Assembly (NCBI GenBank): GCA_948957135.1
Contig: CARDBT010000003.1
Location: 62,001 to 126,000 of the forward strand
Direction: 5' to 3'
DNA length: 64,000 nucleotides
From: COE1 sp910588595
Lineage (GTDB): Bacteria; Bacillota; Clostridia; Lachnospirales; Lachnospiraceae
Position numbers and translations under genes: made by a program. Under the pieces are notes generated by a model. It was not told the origin of the DNA. It ran no database searches and was given only the letters and a program-made list of their open reading frames with translations. How positions within the stretch are numbered: position 1 is the stretch's first letter; the number at the start of each line of letters is the position of its first letter. This document shows positions 42,389-50,621 of the stretch, piece after piece.

Positions 42389-43465
42389 ATGCAAACGATA
42401 CTGGTAGTCGACGACGCGGAGATGAACCGCGAACTGTTGAGGGAGATACTCGAGACCGATTATGCGGTTGAGATGGCTGCAAACGGAGCGCAGGCGCTGC
42501 AGAAGCTGCGGGAGTGCCCGGATGAGACGGCAGCGCTCCTGCTGGATCTGCATATGCCGGAAATGGACGGCTTTGCCGTGATCGACAGCATGCGGGAAAG
42601 CGGGTGGATGGACGATATCCCGGTGCTGATCATCAGCGGCGAGAACGCGGTCGAGGTGGAAAACAAGTGTTTTGAGCTGGGGGTTGCGGACTTTATCCAC
42701 AAACCGTTTGTGGACTCGATCGTCAAGAACAGAGTGCGGAATACGATCGAACTCTTCAACTGCAAGAATCAGCTCGAGAAAAAGATCGAGAGGCAGTCCG
42801 AGGCGCTCAGAAGGCAGGAGCAGATCATCAAGATACAGGCGGAGCAGCTGAGCACCGCGGAGGCGTTCAGCAAACTGATGATGGAGTACCGGTCTGTGAT
42901 CATGGAGGTGGAGACGAGGCTCAAGGTGCTCAATGCGATGTTCTCCGAGGAGTACAAGCGCAATCCCTTTGAGTCGATCAAGAGCAGGCTGAAGAAGCCC
43001 GAGAGCATCTACAAAAAGCTGGTGCGCAAGGATCTGCCGGTCACGATCGAGAACATCAAGGAGCATGTTACGGACGTAGCTGGGCTTCGTGTGATCTGTT
43101 CTTTTCCCGATGACATTTACCGGCTGGCGGAGCTTCTGCTTAAGCAGGACGATATTATCTTATTGAAGGATAAGGATTATATCAGGGAACCAAAAAACAA
43201 TGGCTACCGGAGCCTCCATCTGATCCTGAGTGTTCCGATCTTTCTGCCGGATGAGAAAAAGTATGTGAAGGCGGAGGTGCAGTTCCGCACGATCGCGATG
43301 GATTTCTGGGCGAGCCTGGAGCACAAGCTCAAATACAAGAAGAGCATCGACAACACGGAGGAGATTGAGAGGCAGTTAAAGGCATGCGCGGACTCCATTG
43401 AAGCGCTTGACTACCAGATGCAGGAGATCCGGGATAAGATCGATTATTCTGGCGGTGGTTTATAA
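42389..43465 (+). CDS. Receiver domain fused to a small alarmone ((p)ppGpp) synthetase
   Basis: This 358-residue protein has a response-regulator receiver domain at 1-120 with acidic pair DD (8-9), phospho-acceptor Asp53 (LLLDLHMPEMDG) and Lys105 in FIHKPF. A coiled coil follows at about 125-165. A RelA/SpoT-type synthetase domain covers about 170-335: SIKSRLKKPESIYKK (ATP-binding), HVTDVAGLRVIC, KDYIREPKNNGYRSLH (GTP site) and EVQFRT with a following acidic residue. No HD hydrolase, TGS or ACT domain is present. The layout predicts phosphorylation-controlled production of (p)ppGpp. No histidine kinase is adjacent. RBS: AAAAGGGA. It is probably monocistronic. Confidence 0.9.
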   Translation: MQTILVVDDAEMNRELLREILETDYAVEMAANGAQALQKLRECPDETAALLLDLHMPEMDGFAVIDSMRESGWMDDIPVLIISGENAVEVENKCFELGVADFIHKPFVDSIVKNRVRNTIELFNCKNQLEKKIERQSEALRRQEQIIKIQAEQLSTAEAFSKLMMEYRSVIMEVETRLKVLNAMFSEEYKRNPFESIKSRLKKPESIYKKLVRKDLPVTIENIKEHVTDVAGLRVICSFPDDIYRLAELLLKQDDIILLKDKDYIREPKNNGYRSLHLILSVPIFLPDEKKYVKAEVQFRTIAMDFWASLEHKLKYKKSIDNTEEIERQLKACADSIEALDYQMQEIRDKIDYSGGGL

Positions 43466-43592
43466 AATCGAACTTTTATTTGGATATACATCGAATAAAA
43501 CGCGGCTGTCTGGTAAAATAGTGGTATCAGCGCATGTATTGAACTGAATAATTTTTACTGTCAAACATGAAAAGGGAAAGGAGAATCCTGTA

Positions 43593-45041
43593 ATGAACAA
43601 CAAAATGAAAACAAGCTTCCTGGTAGTCACGCTGACTGCAGTGATGTGCTTTACCACGTCCTGTTCGGTGGTAAATACAATGATGGATCCGGCAGCCTCC
43701 CGGGAAGACAGCGCCCAAAAGGAGGCGCCCAGGGAGCAGAGCTTTGCAGAGGCGCATGACGCTTTCCAGACGACGCTTGTGGAACAGAACAGCGACAACG
43801 ATCCGATCCCGGATCCGCCGGAGGGCTTTTTCGACCTGGTGCAGTATCCCTCCAAAGTGGGAGATCTGGCGGCGTACGTGTCGAGCGATCCCGATGATGG
43901 CAAAAAGCATCCGCTGATCATCTGGGTGGTAGGCGGCTGGGGAAACGGCATCGACGATTTTCCGTGGTGCTATCCTGCGTGGGATGACGACCAGACCGGA
44001 TCGGCATTCTGGCAGGCGGGTGTGCTGATGATGTACCCGTCCTTCCGCGGCGGAAACGGAAATCCAGGCAATTACGAGACGCTTTTTGGCGAGGTGGACG
44101 ATATCGTGTCGGCATATGATTACGCGGCGTCCCTTCCCTATGTGGATCCCGACCGCATCTATCTGGGCGGTCACAGCACCGGCGGGACGCGCGCGCTGCT
44201 CGCCGCAGAGTACACGGACAAGTTCCGCGCGGTGTTCGGTTTCGGGGTGGTGGACAAGATCGAGTATCACAATAACAGCCAGTTCACGTTCGACACGGAC
44301 AACGAGGAGGAGTACAGGATGCGCTCCCCGATCTACTGGCTGGACAGTGTGAGGACACCGACTTTCCTGATCGAGGGGAGCGGCGGGAATTCTTCGAACT
44401 TAAAAAATATCGAACGCACTTCCAAAAATGAGAATATCCATTGCTACATCATGGAGGGGCAGGATCACTGGACAGTGCTTGCGCCGCTGACGCGGGTGCT
44501 TGCGCAGAAGATCCTCTCGGACACCGGGGCGGAGTGCAATATTGCGGTCACGCAGGAAGAGCTTGACGAAGCCATGGAGCAGGAGCCTGAGATTCCGATG
44601 CCCGTGATGCAGCAGTGTGTGATGGACGATCTGGGGATCACTTTTTCATATCCATATCTGTGGAATATGGAAGATGTATCGGAGAATGGCGAGGTTTCAT
44701 ATGGATTGACTTCCAGATATGAGGGGAACAATGCGTGGGATTTGTCACTGTTGTTTTTCGATGCTTACATGCCGGATGAGGACGTGGATCTGCAGCTTTT
44801 CAGGGATTTGTACACAGGGCAGGGGTTTGATGTGGAGGATAAGACAGTCGCCGGATTCCCGGCAATAGAAGTCGTCTCGATGTTGGAAAACGATAATGGA
44901 GATATTTTCAGGACGACATTTGTCGGGATACAGAGGGATGATATTCTCTTTACGTTTGATTTTTACATTTATGAGGATCTTGGCGATGATGCCGATCCGA
45001 TGTTCGATGCGATCATTGACAGCATAATATTTGAACAGTAG
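43593..45041 (+). CDS. Alpha/beta-hydrolase lipoprotein with extra C-terminal domain
   Basis: This 482-residue surface lipoprotein has a signal peptide with TTSC lipobox (Cys at about 24). An alpha/beta-hydrolase domain covers about 70-330, with nucleophile elbow GGHSTGGTRAL and catalytic-His context GQDHWTVL. It resembles dienelactone hydrolase/prolyl-oligopeptidase-like esterases. The last 130 residues (from about 350, LGITFSYPYLWNM) form a separate domain similar in pattern to PsbP/DcrB-type lipoprotein domains, ending MFDAIIDSI. The RBS is AAAGGAGA. The substrate is unknown. The gene ends in a perfect hairpin where a MITE has inserted. Confidence 0.75.
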   Translation: MNNKMKTSFLVVTLTAVMCFTTSCSVVNTMMDPAASREDSAQKEAPREQSFAEAHDAFQTTLVEQNSDNDPIPDPPEGFFDLVQYPSKVGDLAAYVSSDPDDGKKHPLIIWVVGGWGNGIDDFPWCYPAWDDDQTGSAFWQAGVLMMYPSFRGGNGNPGNYETLFGEVDDIVSAYDYAASLPYVDPDRIYLGGHSTGGTRALLAAEYTDKFRAVFGFGVVDKIEYHNNSQFTFDTDNEEEYRMRSPIYWLDSVRTPTFLIEGSGGNSSNLKNIERTSKNENIHCYIMEGQDHWTVLAPLTRVLAQKILSDTGAECNIAVTQEELDEAMEQEPEIPMPVMQQCVMDDLGITFSYPYLWNMEDVSENGEVSYGLTSRYEGNNAWDLSLLFFDAYMPDEDVDLQLFRDLYTGQGFDVEDKTVAGFPAIEVVSMLENDNGDIFRTTFVGIQRDDILFTFDFYIYEDLGDDADPMFDAIIDSIIFEQ

Positions 45042-45044
45042 ATA

Positions 45045-45072
45045 AGGAACTGATATATACATATCAGTTCCT
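45045..45072 (+). terminator. Hairpin after the hydrolase gene, interrupted by a MITE
   Basis: AGGAACTGATAT and ATATCAGTTCCT form a perfect 12-bp stem with a 4-base loop, 4 bases after the stop. A terminator T-run would be expected next. Instead the MITE begins, so the insertion appears to have replaced the T-tract. Confidence 0.65.
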
Positions 45073-45236
45073 GGTACGGCATTGCCTAAATAACAGTGAA
45101 AAACAGTGCCTGATATTTGTGACAGGACAAGGCGGAGGAAGGAGGCAATGCGGTGGCATTGTTGACTGACGACAACGCAGGACTGGTGCAAATAGCAGGT
45201 GCTGTATTCACTGTTATTTGCGCAATGCTGTACTAG
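45071..45236 (+). mobile_element. MITE-like element, family 1, full-length copy
   Basis: This is a non-coding element of about 160-166 bp. Its ends are inverted repeats of about 27 bases differing at three positions: left from GTACGGCATTGC and right to GCAATGCTGTAC, both containing AAATAACAGTGAA or its complement. The similarity between arms continues inward to a central GGCAATGC-N4-GCATTG turn, so the whole element can fold into one long hairpin. A truncated inverted copy lies at 50381-50502. It ends 22 bp before the MATE start codon. No transposase is nearby, so it is non-autonomous. Confidence 0.8.
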
Positions 45237-45258
45237 ACAGTCCTGCAGGGAGGTACAT

Positions 45259-46626
45259 ATGAAAGCAGAAAGGCACCAGATTTCGAACCAGATCACCGAG
45301 GGGGTGATCTGGAAGCAGCTTCTCTTTTTCTTTTTCCCGATCTTGTTCGGAACCTTTTTCCAGCAGCTCTACAATACGACGGACGCGGTGATCGTGGGAA
45401 AGTTTGTCGGAAAGGAGGCGCTGGCGGCGGTGGGCGGTCCTGCGTCCACACTGATCAACCTGCTGATCGGCTTTTTTACGGGGCTCTCCTCCGGCGCGAC
45501 GGTGATCCTGGCACAGTACTACGGTGCGAAGAAACAGGATGATGTGAGGCGGACGGTGCATACGGCAATGGCGCTCTCCGTCGCGGGCGGGGCTGTGATC
45601 ATGGTGCTTGGGATGCTCTTCTCGGGTGCGGCGCTCCGCGCGATGAACACGCCTGATGAGATCCTGTCGATGTCCGCCGTGTACATGCGGGTTTATTTTC
45701 TCGGCGTCATCCCGTCCCTGGTATACAATATGGGTTCGGGGATCCTGAGAGCTGTGGGGGATTCCAGGAGACCGCTGTATTTTTTGATATTGTCCTGTTT
45801 GGTCAATATCGTGCTGGATATTTTCTTCGTGACGATACTGAAAATGGGTGTGGTCGGCGTGGCGGTGGCGACGGCGCTGTCGCAGGTGGTCAGCGCGCTC
45901 ATGGTGATGATGACGCTGATGCGGACAGACGAGTCCTACAGGCTCGTCCTTTGCGAGATCCGGTTTCATCCGGTGCTCCTGCACAATATCATCCGCATCG
46001 GTCTGCCGGCGGGGATCCAGTCTACTATGTATTCCGCCTCCAACCTGATCATCCAGTCGAGTATCAATGCGTTTGGCACGGATACGATCGCGGCGTGGAC
46101 GGCATACGGCAAAGTGGACGGTATTTTCTGGATGATCATGGGCGCCTACGGCGTATCGATCACTACCTTTGCGGGGCAGAACTTCGGCGCGGGCAAGTAT
46201 GACCGGATCCGGAAAAGTGTGCGCATCTGTCTGGGCATGGCGGCGTTTACCAGCATTCTGTTGAGTATTGTCGTGCTTGCGGGCGGGCGCGTTTTCCTGC
46301 ATCTGTTCACGGATGACCCGAATGTGGTCTCGATCGGGCTCGGCATGATGCGCGTGATCTCGCCCAGCTATATCACCTATATCTGTATCGAGATCCTGGG
46401 CGGCACGACGCGCGGATGCGGCGATGCCGTTCCGCCGATGCTGATGACCTGTGTCGGCGTCTGTGTCCTGCGCGTGATCTGGAATCTGGTGGTCGTGCCC
46501 ATGCGTCCCGAGGTCTCCACGGTGGCGTTCAGCTATCCGCTGACATGGACGACGACGTCCATATTATTCATCATCTATTATCTGCGGGGCAGCTGGTTGA
46601 GGCGCTGCAGGGGGATCGCGCAGTAG
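45259..46626 (+). CDS. MATE-family multidrug/sodium antiporter
   Basis: This 455-residue membrane protein has 12 predicted TM helices in two homologous halves, the MATE fold. Typical segments are FPILFGTFFQQLYNTTDAVIVGKFVG at the start, GLSSGATVILAQYYGAK and, in the second half, GLPAGIQSTMYSASN. Family members export drugs or metabolites using Na+ or H+ gradients. The ATG at 45259 follows GGGAGG. Its promoter region is occupied by the MITE, which may supply or block expression. A palindrome overlaps the stop codon. Confidence 0.93.
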   Translation: MKAERHQISNQITEGVIWKQLLFFFFPILFGTFFQQLYNTTDAVIVGKFVGKEALAAVGGPASTLINLLIGFFTGLSSGATVILAQYYGAKKQDDVRRTVHTAMALSVAGGAVIMVLGMLFSGAALRAMNTPDEILSMSAVYMRVYFLGVIPSLVYNMGSGILRAVGDSRRPLYFLILSCLVNIVLDIFFVTILKMGVVGVAVATALSQVVSALMVMMTLMRTDESYRLVLCEIRFHPVLLHNIIRIGLPAGIQSTMYSASNLIIQSSINAFGTDTIAAWTAYGKVDGIFWMIMGAYGVSITTFAGQNFGAGKYDRIRKSVRICLGMAAFTSILLSIVVLAGGRVFLHLFTDDPNVVSIGLGMMRVISPSYITYICIEILGGTTRGCGDAVPPMLMTCVGVCVLRVIWNLVVVPMRPEVSTVAFSYPLTWTTTSILFIIYYLRGSWLRRCRGIAQ

Positions 46627-46659
46627 GAAAGACTGAAATGGGATCAGTCTTTCCTGCTG
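46621..46659. terminator. Palindromic bidirectional terminator
   Basis: The 16-base arms CAGTAGGAAAGACTGA and TCAGTCTTTCCTGCTG (one mismatch) enclose a 7-base loop. They overlap the MATE stop codon and lie just before the converging lipoprotein gene. There is no clear T-run in either direction, so efficiency is uncertain. Confidence 0.6.
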
Positions 46660-46672
46660 CGCATCGCTCATA

Positions 46673-47479
46673 TTATTCCGTAAAGGTATTCTCGATCCTG
46701 ATACTTCGGAAGACTGCCTGGAGAGTGTCTTTATATTCAGTATAAACAGTCTCCGGCATGTAAAAGCGCACTCCGTATGATCGCAGATCGAACACGATAT
46801 CGCCCTCTATATAAGAAGATCCGTCCTCGTCTGTGTGTATGTTCTGATAAAAACGTCCTTTTAAACCGCTCGATGTCTCAAAGTCTGTGGGAGCGTCTGT
46901 ATAAAACGGTTCGACATTGACAGTTCCATACCGACCGTAAATACAGAGAGAGGCGTCTTCCTGACCGCTCACCTGAATGAGAAAGCCCCATTCAATGGTA
47001 TCCTCGTCTATTGTATAGCTCCAGTCCTGGGGGATCTGGAAGAAAAAGTCTGAGGTCCAGCCGTCATTTGGTTGAAATGCCTTTGTTACAGTCACTGTTT
47101 CTGCTGCAGTGCTGCTGTCTGTTTTGGGTGTTTCTGCTGCAGTGTTGTCTGTTTTCGGCGCTGCTGCAGCGTTGCTGTCTATTTTGGGTGTTTCTGCTGC
47201 AGCGTTGCTGTCTGTTTTTGCTGCCTCTGGTGTGGCGTTGTCTGTCTGCGGTGCTGTCTGTGTGCCATCCTGGGATGTCGGATCTGTAGTTGAGGCCTGC
47301 TCCGGCAGGGGATCGACGGATGTTTCCGATAAGATATCCACCTGGATCGGCGCTTCCGATGAGGATGTCAGATCCGGCACTGTCCCTGGCGTGCTGTCTG
47401 CTGTCTGTTTTTCACACCCGCCGATGAGCAGCGTGCCTGTTATTGCTAACAATAGTATTGATACATTTTTGGTTCTCAT
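46673..47479 (-). CDS. Lipoprotein with repeat linker, last gene of a BlaI/M56 operon
   Basis: This is a 268-residue lipoprotein. It has lipobox LIGGC (Cys about 22) and a long low-complexity linker (about 30-140) rich in Thr, Ala, Asp and Pro, with repeated TDSNAAAETPK-like units. The C-terminal folded domain of about 125 residues is unrecognised (DFFFQIPQDWSYTIDEDTI, ending TLQAVFRSIRI). That domain pattern is similar to the C-terminal domain of the lipoprotein at 43593. The start at 47479 has AAAGGGG upstream. It lies 41 bp downstream of the M56-SH3 gene and is probably co-regulated. Confidence 0.7.
   Translation of the reverse strand: MRTKNVSILLLAITGTLLIGGCEKQTADSTPGTVPDLTSSSEAPIQVDILSETSVDPLPEQASTTDPTSQDGTQTAPQTDNATPEAAKTDSNAAAETPKIDSNAAAAPKTDNTAAETPKTDSSTAAETVTVTKAFQPNDGWTSDFFFQIPQDWSYTIDEDTIEWGFLIQVSGQEDASLCIYGRYGTVNVEPFYTDAPTDFETSSGLKGRFYQNIHTDEDGSSYIEGDIVFDLRSYGVRFYMPETVYTEYKDTLQAVFRSIRIENTFTE
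47098..47226 (-). repeat. Imperfect tandem repeats in the lipoprotein linker
   Basis: There are three to four imperfect units of roughly 36 bases built around TTTCTGCTGCAG and TGCTGTCTGTTTT (plus-strand view). They encode the Ala/Thr/Asp/Pro linker and keep the frame, so copy number can change without disrupting the protein. Confidence 0.6.
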
Positions 47480-47520
47480 AGTAAATTCCCCTTTCATTTT
47501 TATGCACAGATCCGTGCAGT

Positions 47521-49905
47521 CTATCCTGCCATATTTAAGCCTTCAAATACTTCCATAACGTTTTTCCCCAAATCCATGACCTCAAAATGCTCCACGTGTA
47601 CCCAGCCCTGTTGCCCGTCGGCAGTTTCTGCGAGGACCCAGCGCCAGTCGGCGGAGGTCTGCAGGAATCGGAGCGATTGTGAGGAAGGGATCACAAAGGT
47701 CTCAGTGCTTCCGATCGAGACGTGCAGAGGGAGGTCTTCGGACAGGTTTACCCAATTTGGGTTTTGAAATTCATAGAGATCCTGTGGTATTTCTTCCAGC
47801 ATTCCGTTTTCTCCAAACTGCCAGCGCACCGTGATCCAGTCTGTCTGTACGACATCCTGTCTGATCGCGCTTGTGATGATCCCTTCCGGGCTGATCCCGC
47901 ACAGTCGGATATCGTCAGCAAAACCGCCCGCTTCGATGATCTGATCGTTTTGATAGCGGTAAAACCGTGTATAAGGGTCTGCGCTCGGACCATCCTCGTA
48001 GAGAACCAGCAGGATCGACTGGCCGTCAAGGCTGACAGCCCAGAGCGTATTTGACAGATTTTCGCCCCAGTTTTCCATTTCAGCGTTCCCGACTTGCAGA
48101 CGGAAGTAGGATAGTGGGTCTGTCTCATCCCGGTATGCCATGTTTTCGGGATCCTGCGAAGGCTCCAGAATGATCTCCTCGGCGGTTCCGTCCCCGTCCA
48201 TATCCAGATAGGCGGTGTTGCGCTCTCTGGTCCGGTGTGAGATATTGACCAGCGTACAGGGATTTTGCAGCACGGTCTGCGTGGTGTCCTGTCCGAGCTG
48301 TTCCCGCTCTGTCTCGGACAGCTGTGCGATGTTTTTGCCGTTGAAGGCAGGGTCCTCATCGGTGTAGAGCATGATCGTATCCGTGACATCCGGCGTGCTG
48401 TAGCGGATCACTGCAAGTCCCTCATAGACAGCAAAAAAGGCAATATTCTGGTTCTGACGTATAAATGGAAGGTCGCCTGTCTTTCCGGTGTTCAGATCGA
48501 TCCATCGGATCGTGTTGTCTGACCAGTCCAGTGCGCCGTCGTAGTAAGATTGATCGGTGCGAAAGTACAGTGTGTCCTCAAAGACTGTCATCTGCGGCTC
48601 TGTTCCTGCGAAAATAGGATAAAGCTGCTCTTCGCTGCCGTCTTCCCCGATGCGGTAAATGCCGCCCCATCTTGCCTGAAACGTGACACCGTTGTCAGTT
48701 ATTTCCTCGTAAACTTCTGTGTGGTCAGGTGTGGGTTCGTTATCGGGTGCTGTTTCTGTGTCAGAGTGTGCGCTGTCAGGTTCTGTGCGATTTGCTGCTT
48801 CCGGCAGGGGATCCGGCGTGTTCGTGCCGATGTCTGTAGGAAGTGCATTATCTTCCACCGGATCGGAAGTCTGTGCGCTTTCTGCGGCGCCATCTGAGGG
48901 CTCTGCCGTCGTCAGGAAGATACTGCAGCCCCCGACAGACAGAATGACAACGACAACCGTCAGAGTCACCATAGGTTTTTGGTAGGCAAGGATCCGCTTG
49001 ATCCTGCCCTTGATGTTTTCCTCGCCGAAAGAGATCGGTGTCGGTCTTTTCCAGTTTCTGCTCACTGCGAGTGCCAGCAGGGATTCGCTGTACTCCTCCT
49101 TTTTATCTTCGCCGAGCCGTGCGAGCACCCGCTCATCGCAAGCTTTCTCCAGCTCGCCCTGAAACATGCGGTACATAAACCACAAAAAGGGATTGAACCA
49201 GTGTACGCTGATGACTGCAAAGGACACGATCTTCCAGATGTGGTCCAGGTATCGTACGTGCATTCGCTCATGCAGCAGGATATGTGTTTTCTGCATGTCT
49301 GTCAGACCGGGGATCAGATAGATCCGGGGTCTGAGGATCCCGACGACACATGGCGAGGAGACGGCATCCGTCTCGTACACGCCCCTGAAAAGCTGCATGG
49401 AAAACCGCAGCCTGCGCTTTAGCCGGACATAGGATATACCTGCCCAGAGCCACAACAGAGCCATGCCGGCAATCCACACGCGCGCTCCGATGCCAAGAAA
49501 GGACGCATAAGCTGTTTTTGCCGGCGCGATTCTGCCGTTTTCCCGCTCGTAATAGTACGCCATCCGGCTGCCTCCCGGGGTGGTGGACACAGGGCTTCCG
49601 GCGGCGACAGCCTGATCGAATTCCGCACTCCCCTCCAGTGCCGTCCTGTAAGCTCCGCCGTCATCAAGGGTGCGGTCGATCCGTGACGAGAGATCCGATA
49701 TACCGTCCAGCCGGAACAGGCTTACCGCGGAGGAAAAATGAAACGGCACGATCAGCCGCAGTGCGACCAGCCCCCAGAGCGTCATGGAGATCCATCTGGG
49801 CGCCCGCGCGTAATTGACGAGCGCGCAGATCAGGATCACGCCGCAGCCGATCGTTCCGTAAAAGCTTAACTGCAGCACTGTTGCAAATAAAGATTCCAGT
49901 GTCAT
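47521..49905 (-). CDS. M56 (BlaR1-like) membrane metalloprotease with SH3-like C-terminus
   Basis: This is a 794-residue protein. It has four or so N-terminal TM helices with zinc-protease motif HERMH (212-216) and Glu further on. A TM at about 325-345 (VTLTVVVVILSVGGCSIF) is followed by an acidic Thr/Pro linker (about 345-400). The extracellular part of about 400 residues has WGGIYRIGEDG and YLDMDGDGTAEE-like repeats, not the penicillin-binding domain of BlaR1. The last 70 residues look like an SH3b domain (SADWRWVLAETADGQQGWVHVEHFEV). No SxxK/KTG triad is seen, so it must sense something other than a beta-lactam by acylation. It overlaps its BlaI-like partner by 4 bp. Confidence 0.85.
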   Translation of the reverse strand: MTLESLFATVLQLSFYGTIGCGVILICALVNYARAPRWISMTLWGLVALRLIVPFHFSSAVSLFRLDGISDLSSRIDRTLDDGGAYRTALEGSAEFDQAVAAGSPVSTTPGGSRMAYYYERENGRIAPAKTAYASFLGIGARVWIAGMALLWLWAGISYVRLKRRLRFSMQLFRGVYETDAVSSPCVVGILRPRIYLIPGLTDMQKTHILLHERMHVRYLDHIWKIVSFAVISVHWFNPFLWFMYRMFQGELEKACDERVLARLGEDKKEEYSESLLALAVSRNWKRPTPISFGEENIKGRIKRILAYQKPMVTLTVVVVILSVGGCSIFLTTAEPSDGAAESAQTSDPVEDNALPTDIGTNTPDPLPEAANRTEPDSAHSDTETAPDNEPTPDHTEVYEEITDNGVTFQARWGGIYRIGEDGSEEQLYPIFAGTEPQMTVFEDTLYFRTDQSYYDGALDWSDNTIRWIDLNTGKTGDLPFIRQNQNIAFFAVYEGLAVIRYSTPDVTDTIMLYTDEDPAFNGKNIAQLSETEREQLGQDTTQTVLQNPCTLVNISHRTRERNTAYLDMDGDGTAEEIILEPSQDPENMAYRDETDPLSYFRLQVGNAEMENWGENLSNTLWAVSLDGQSILLVLYEDGPSADPYTRFYRYQNDQIIEAGGFADDIRLCGISPEGIITSAIRQDVVQTDWITVRWQFGENGMLEEIPQDLYEFQNPNWVNLSEDLPLHVSIGSTETFVIPSSQSLRFLQTSADWRWVLAETADGQQGWVHVEHFEVMDLGKNVMEVFEGLNMAG

Positions 49906-50333
49906 CGGGGTTCCTCCTCACTTTTATGCACACGGGCGTCCGGCGGAAAAATGTCAGCATGCGCTGACGGACGTCCGGCGCGGCTTTTGTCGATCAGCCG
50001 CTGGATCTCGTCCGCCTCCTCGTCGCTCAGCGTTTTTCCCTTTGTGAAGGTGGCGATAAAGGCGGGAAGGGAGCCGCCGAAAGTGTCCGACACAAACTGT
50101 TCGCTCTGTCTCTGGTGAAACTTTTCCTTGGGTATCAGGACGATGACAGTGCCGCTGTCATTCTCAAAGATGCCGCGCTGGCAGAGCCGTTTGAGCATTG
50201 TGTAGGTTGTCGTGCGCTTCCAGCCAAACTGCGTTTCGCAGACTTTTATCAAGTCGCCTGTGCTGATGGGGGCGGACTGCCAGATGATATCCGCAAAGCG
50301 CCCCTCCATCAATCCTAATCTGTTTTCATCCAT
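49902..50333 (-). CDS. BlaI/MecI/CopY-family repressor, third copy in window
   Basis: This 143-residue protein has the winged helix at about 5-80 (RFADIIWQSAPISTGDLIKV, then WKRTTTYTMLKRLCQRGIF) and a helical tail (SDEEADEIQRLIDKSR). It also has a Pro/His-rich C-terminal extension of about 20 residues. Its stop overlaps the M56-SH3 start (ATGA), so regulator and protease are translationally coupled. Tandem dyads of TCTAAT-type at 50505-50547 are its likely operators and differ from the TACA/TGTA site of the blaI at 7180. Confidence 0.9.
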   Translation of the reverse strand: MDENRLGLMEGRFADIIWQSAPISTGDLIKVCETQFGWKRTTTYTMLKRLCQRGIFENDSGTVIVLIPKEKFHQRQSEQFVSDTFGGSLPAFIATFTKGKTLSDEEADEIQRLIDKSRAGRPSAHADIFPPDARVHKSEEEPR

Positions 50334-50380
50334 AGCAAACTTTCCTCTCTGTGCATAAATCTAGAAGTATATCTGTGTAC

Positions 50381-50502
50381 ATTGGCACCGGCCCTGCGTT
50401 GTCTTCAGTCAACAATGCTATCGCATTGCCTCATTCTTCCGCGTTGTCCTGTCACAAATATCAGGCACTGTTTTTCACTGTTAGTTAGGCGATGCTGACC
50501 GG
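50381..50502 (-). mobile_element. MITE-like element, family 1, truncated copy
   Basis: Read on the minus strand, about 120 bases match the plus-strand element at 45071-45236 from its left end through GACGACAACGCAGG, with roughly 85-90 percent identity by eye. The right inverted repeat is missing. It lies in the 5' leader between the operator-promoter and the BlaI-like gene, so it is transcribed as part of that operon's mRNA. Confidence 0.75.
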
Positions 50503-50504
50503 AG

Positions 50505-50557
50505 TGTCTAATGCTGTTAGACACATATAGTCTAATACTATTAGACACATAAGTCAA
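50505..50557 (-). promoter_or_regulatory. Tandem palindromic operators over the BlaI/M56 operon promoter
   Basis: Two dyads, TGTCTAAT-N3-TGTTAGACA-like at 50505-50523 and GTCTAATACTATTAGAC at 50530-50546, are spaced 25 bases centre to centre. On the minus strand TTGACT (50552-50557), 17 bases and TAGACT (50529-50534) form a promoter. The second dyad covers its spacer and -10. This is strong evidence for repressor control of the BlaI-M56-lipoprotein operon. Confidence 0.75.
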
Positions 50558-50621
50558 GATGGAAGGTGTTTATTTGTTGAAAATAGGGTTACAGTTCATC
50601 CTGAGAAAGCATAGCGGCCTA

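Noticed and set aside
45214..46302. Minus-strand open frame of 362 codons, His/Arg-rich
   Set aside because: It is opposite the MATE gene, has a composition typical of antisense of GC-rich membrane codons, and shows no motif or RBS.
47098..47226. CRISPR-like or non-coding tandem repeat
   Set aside because: The repeats are imperfect, in frame and encode the low-complexity linker of a lipoprotein.
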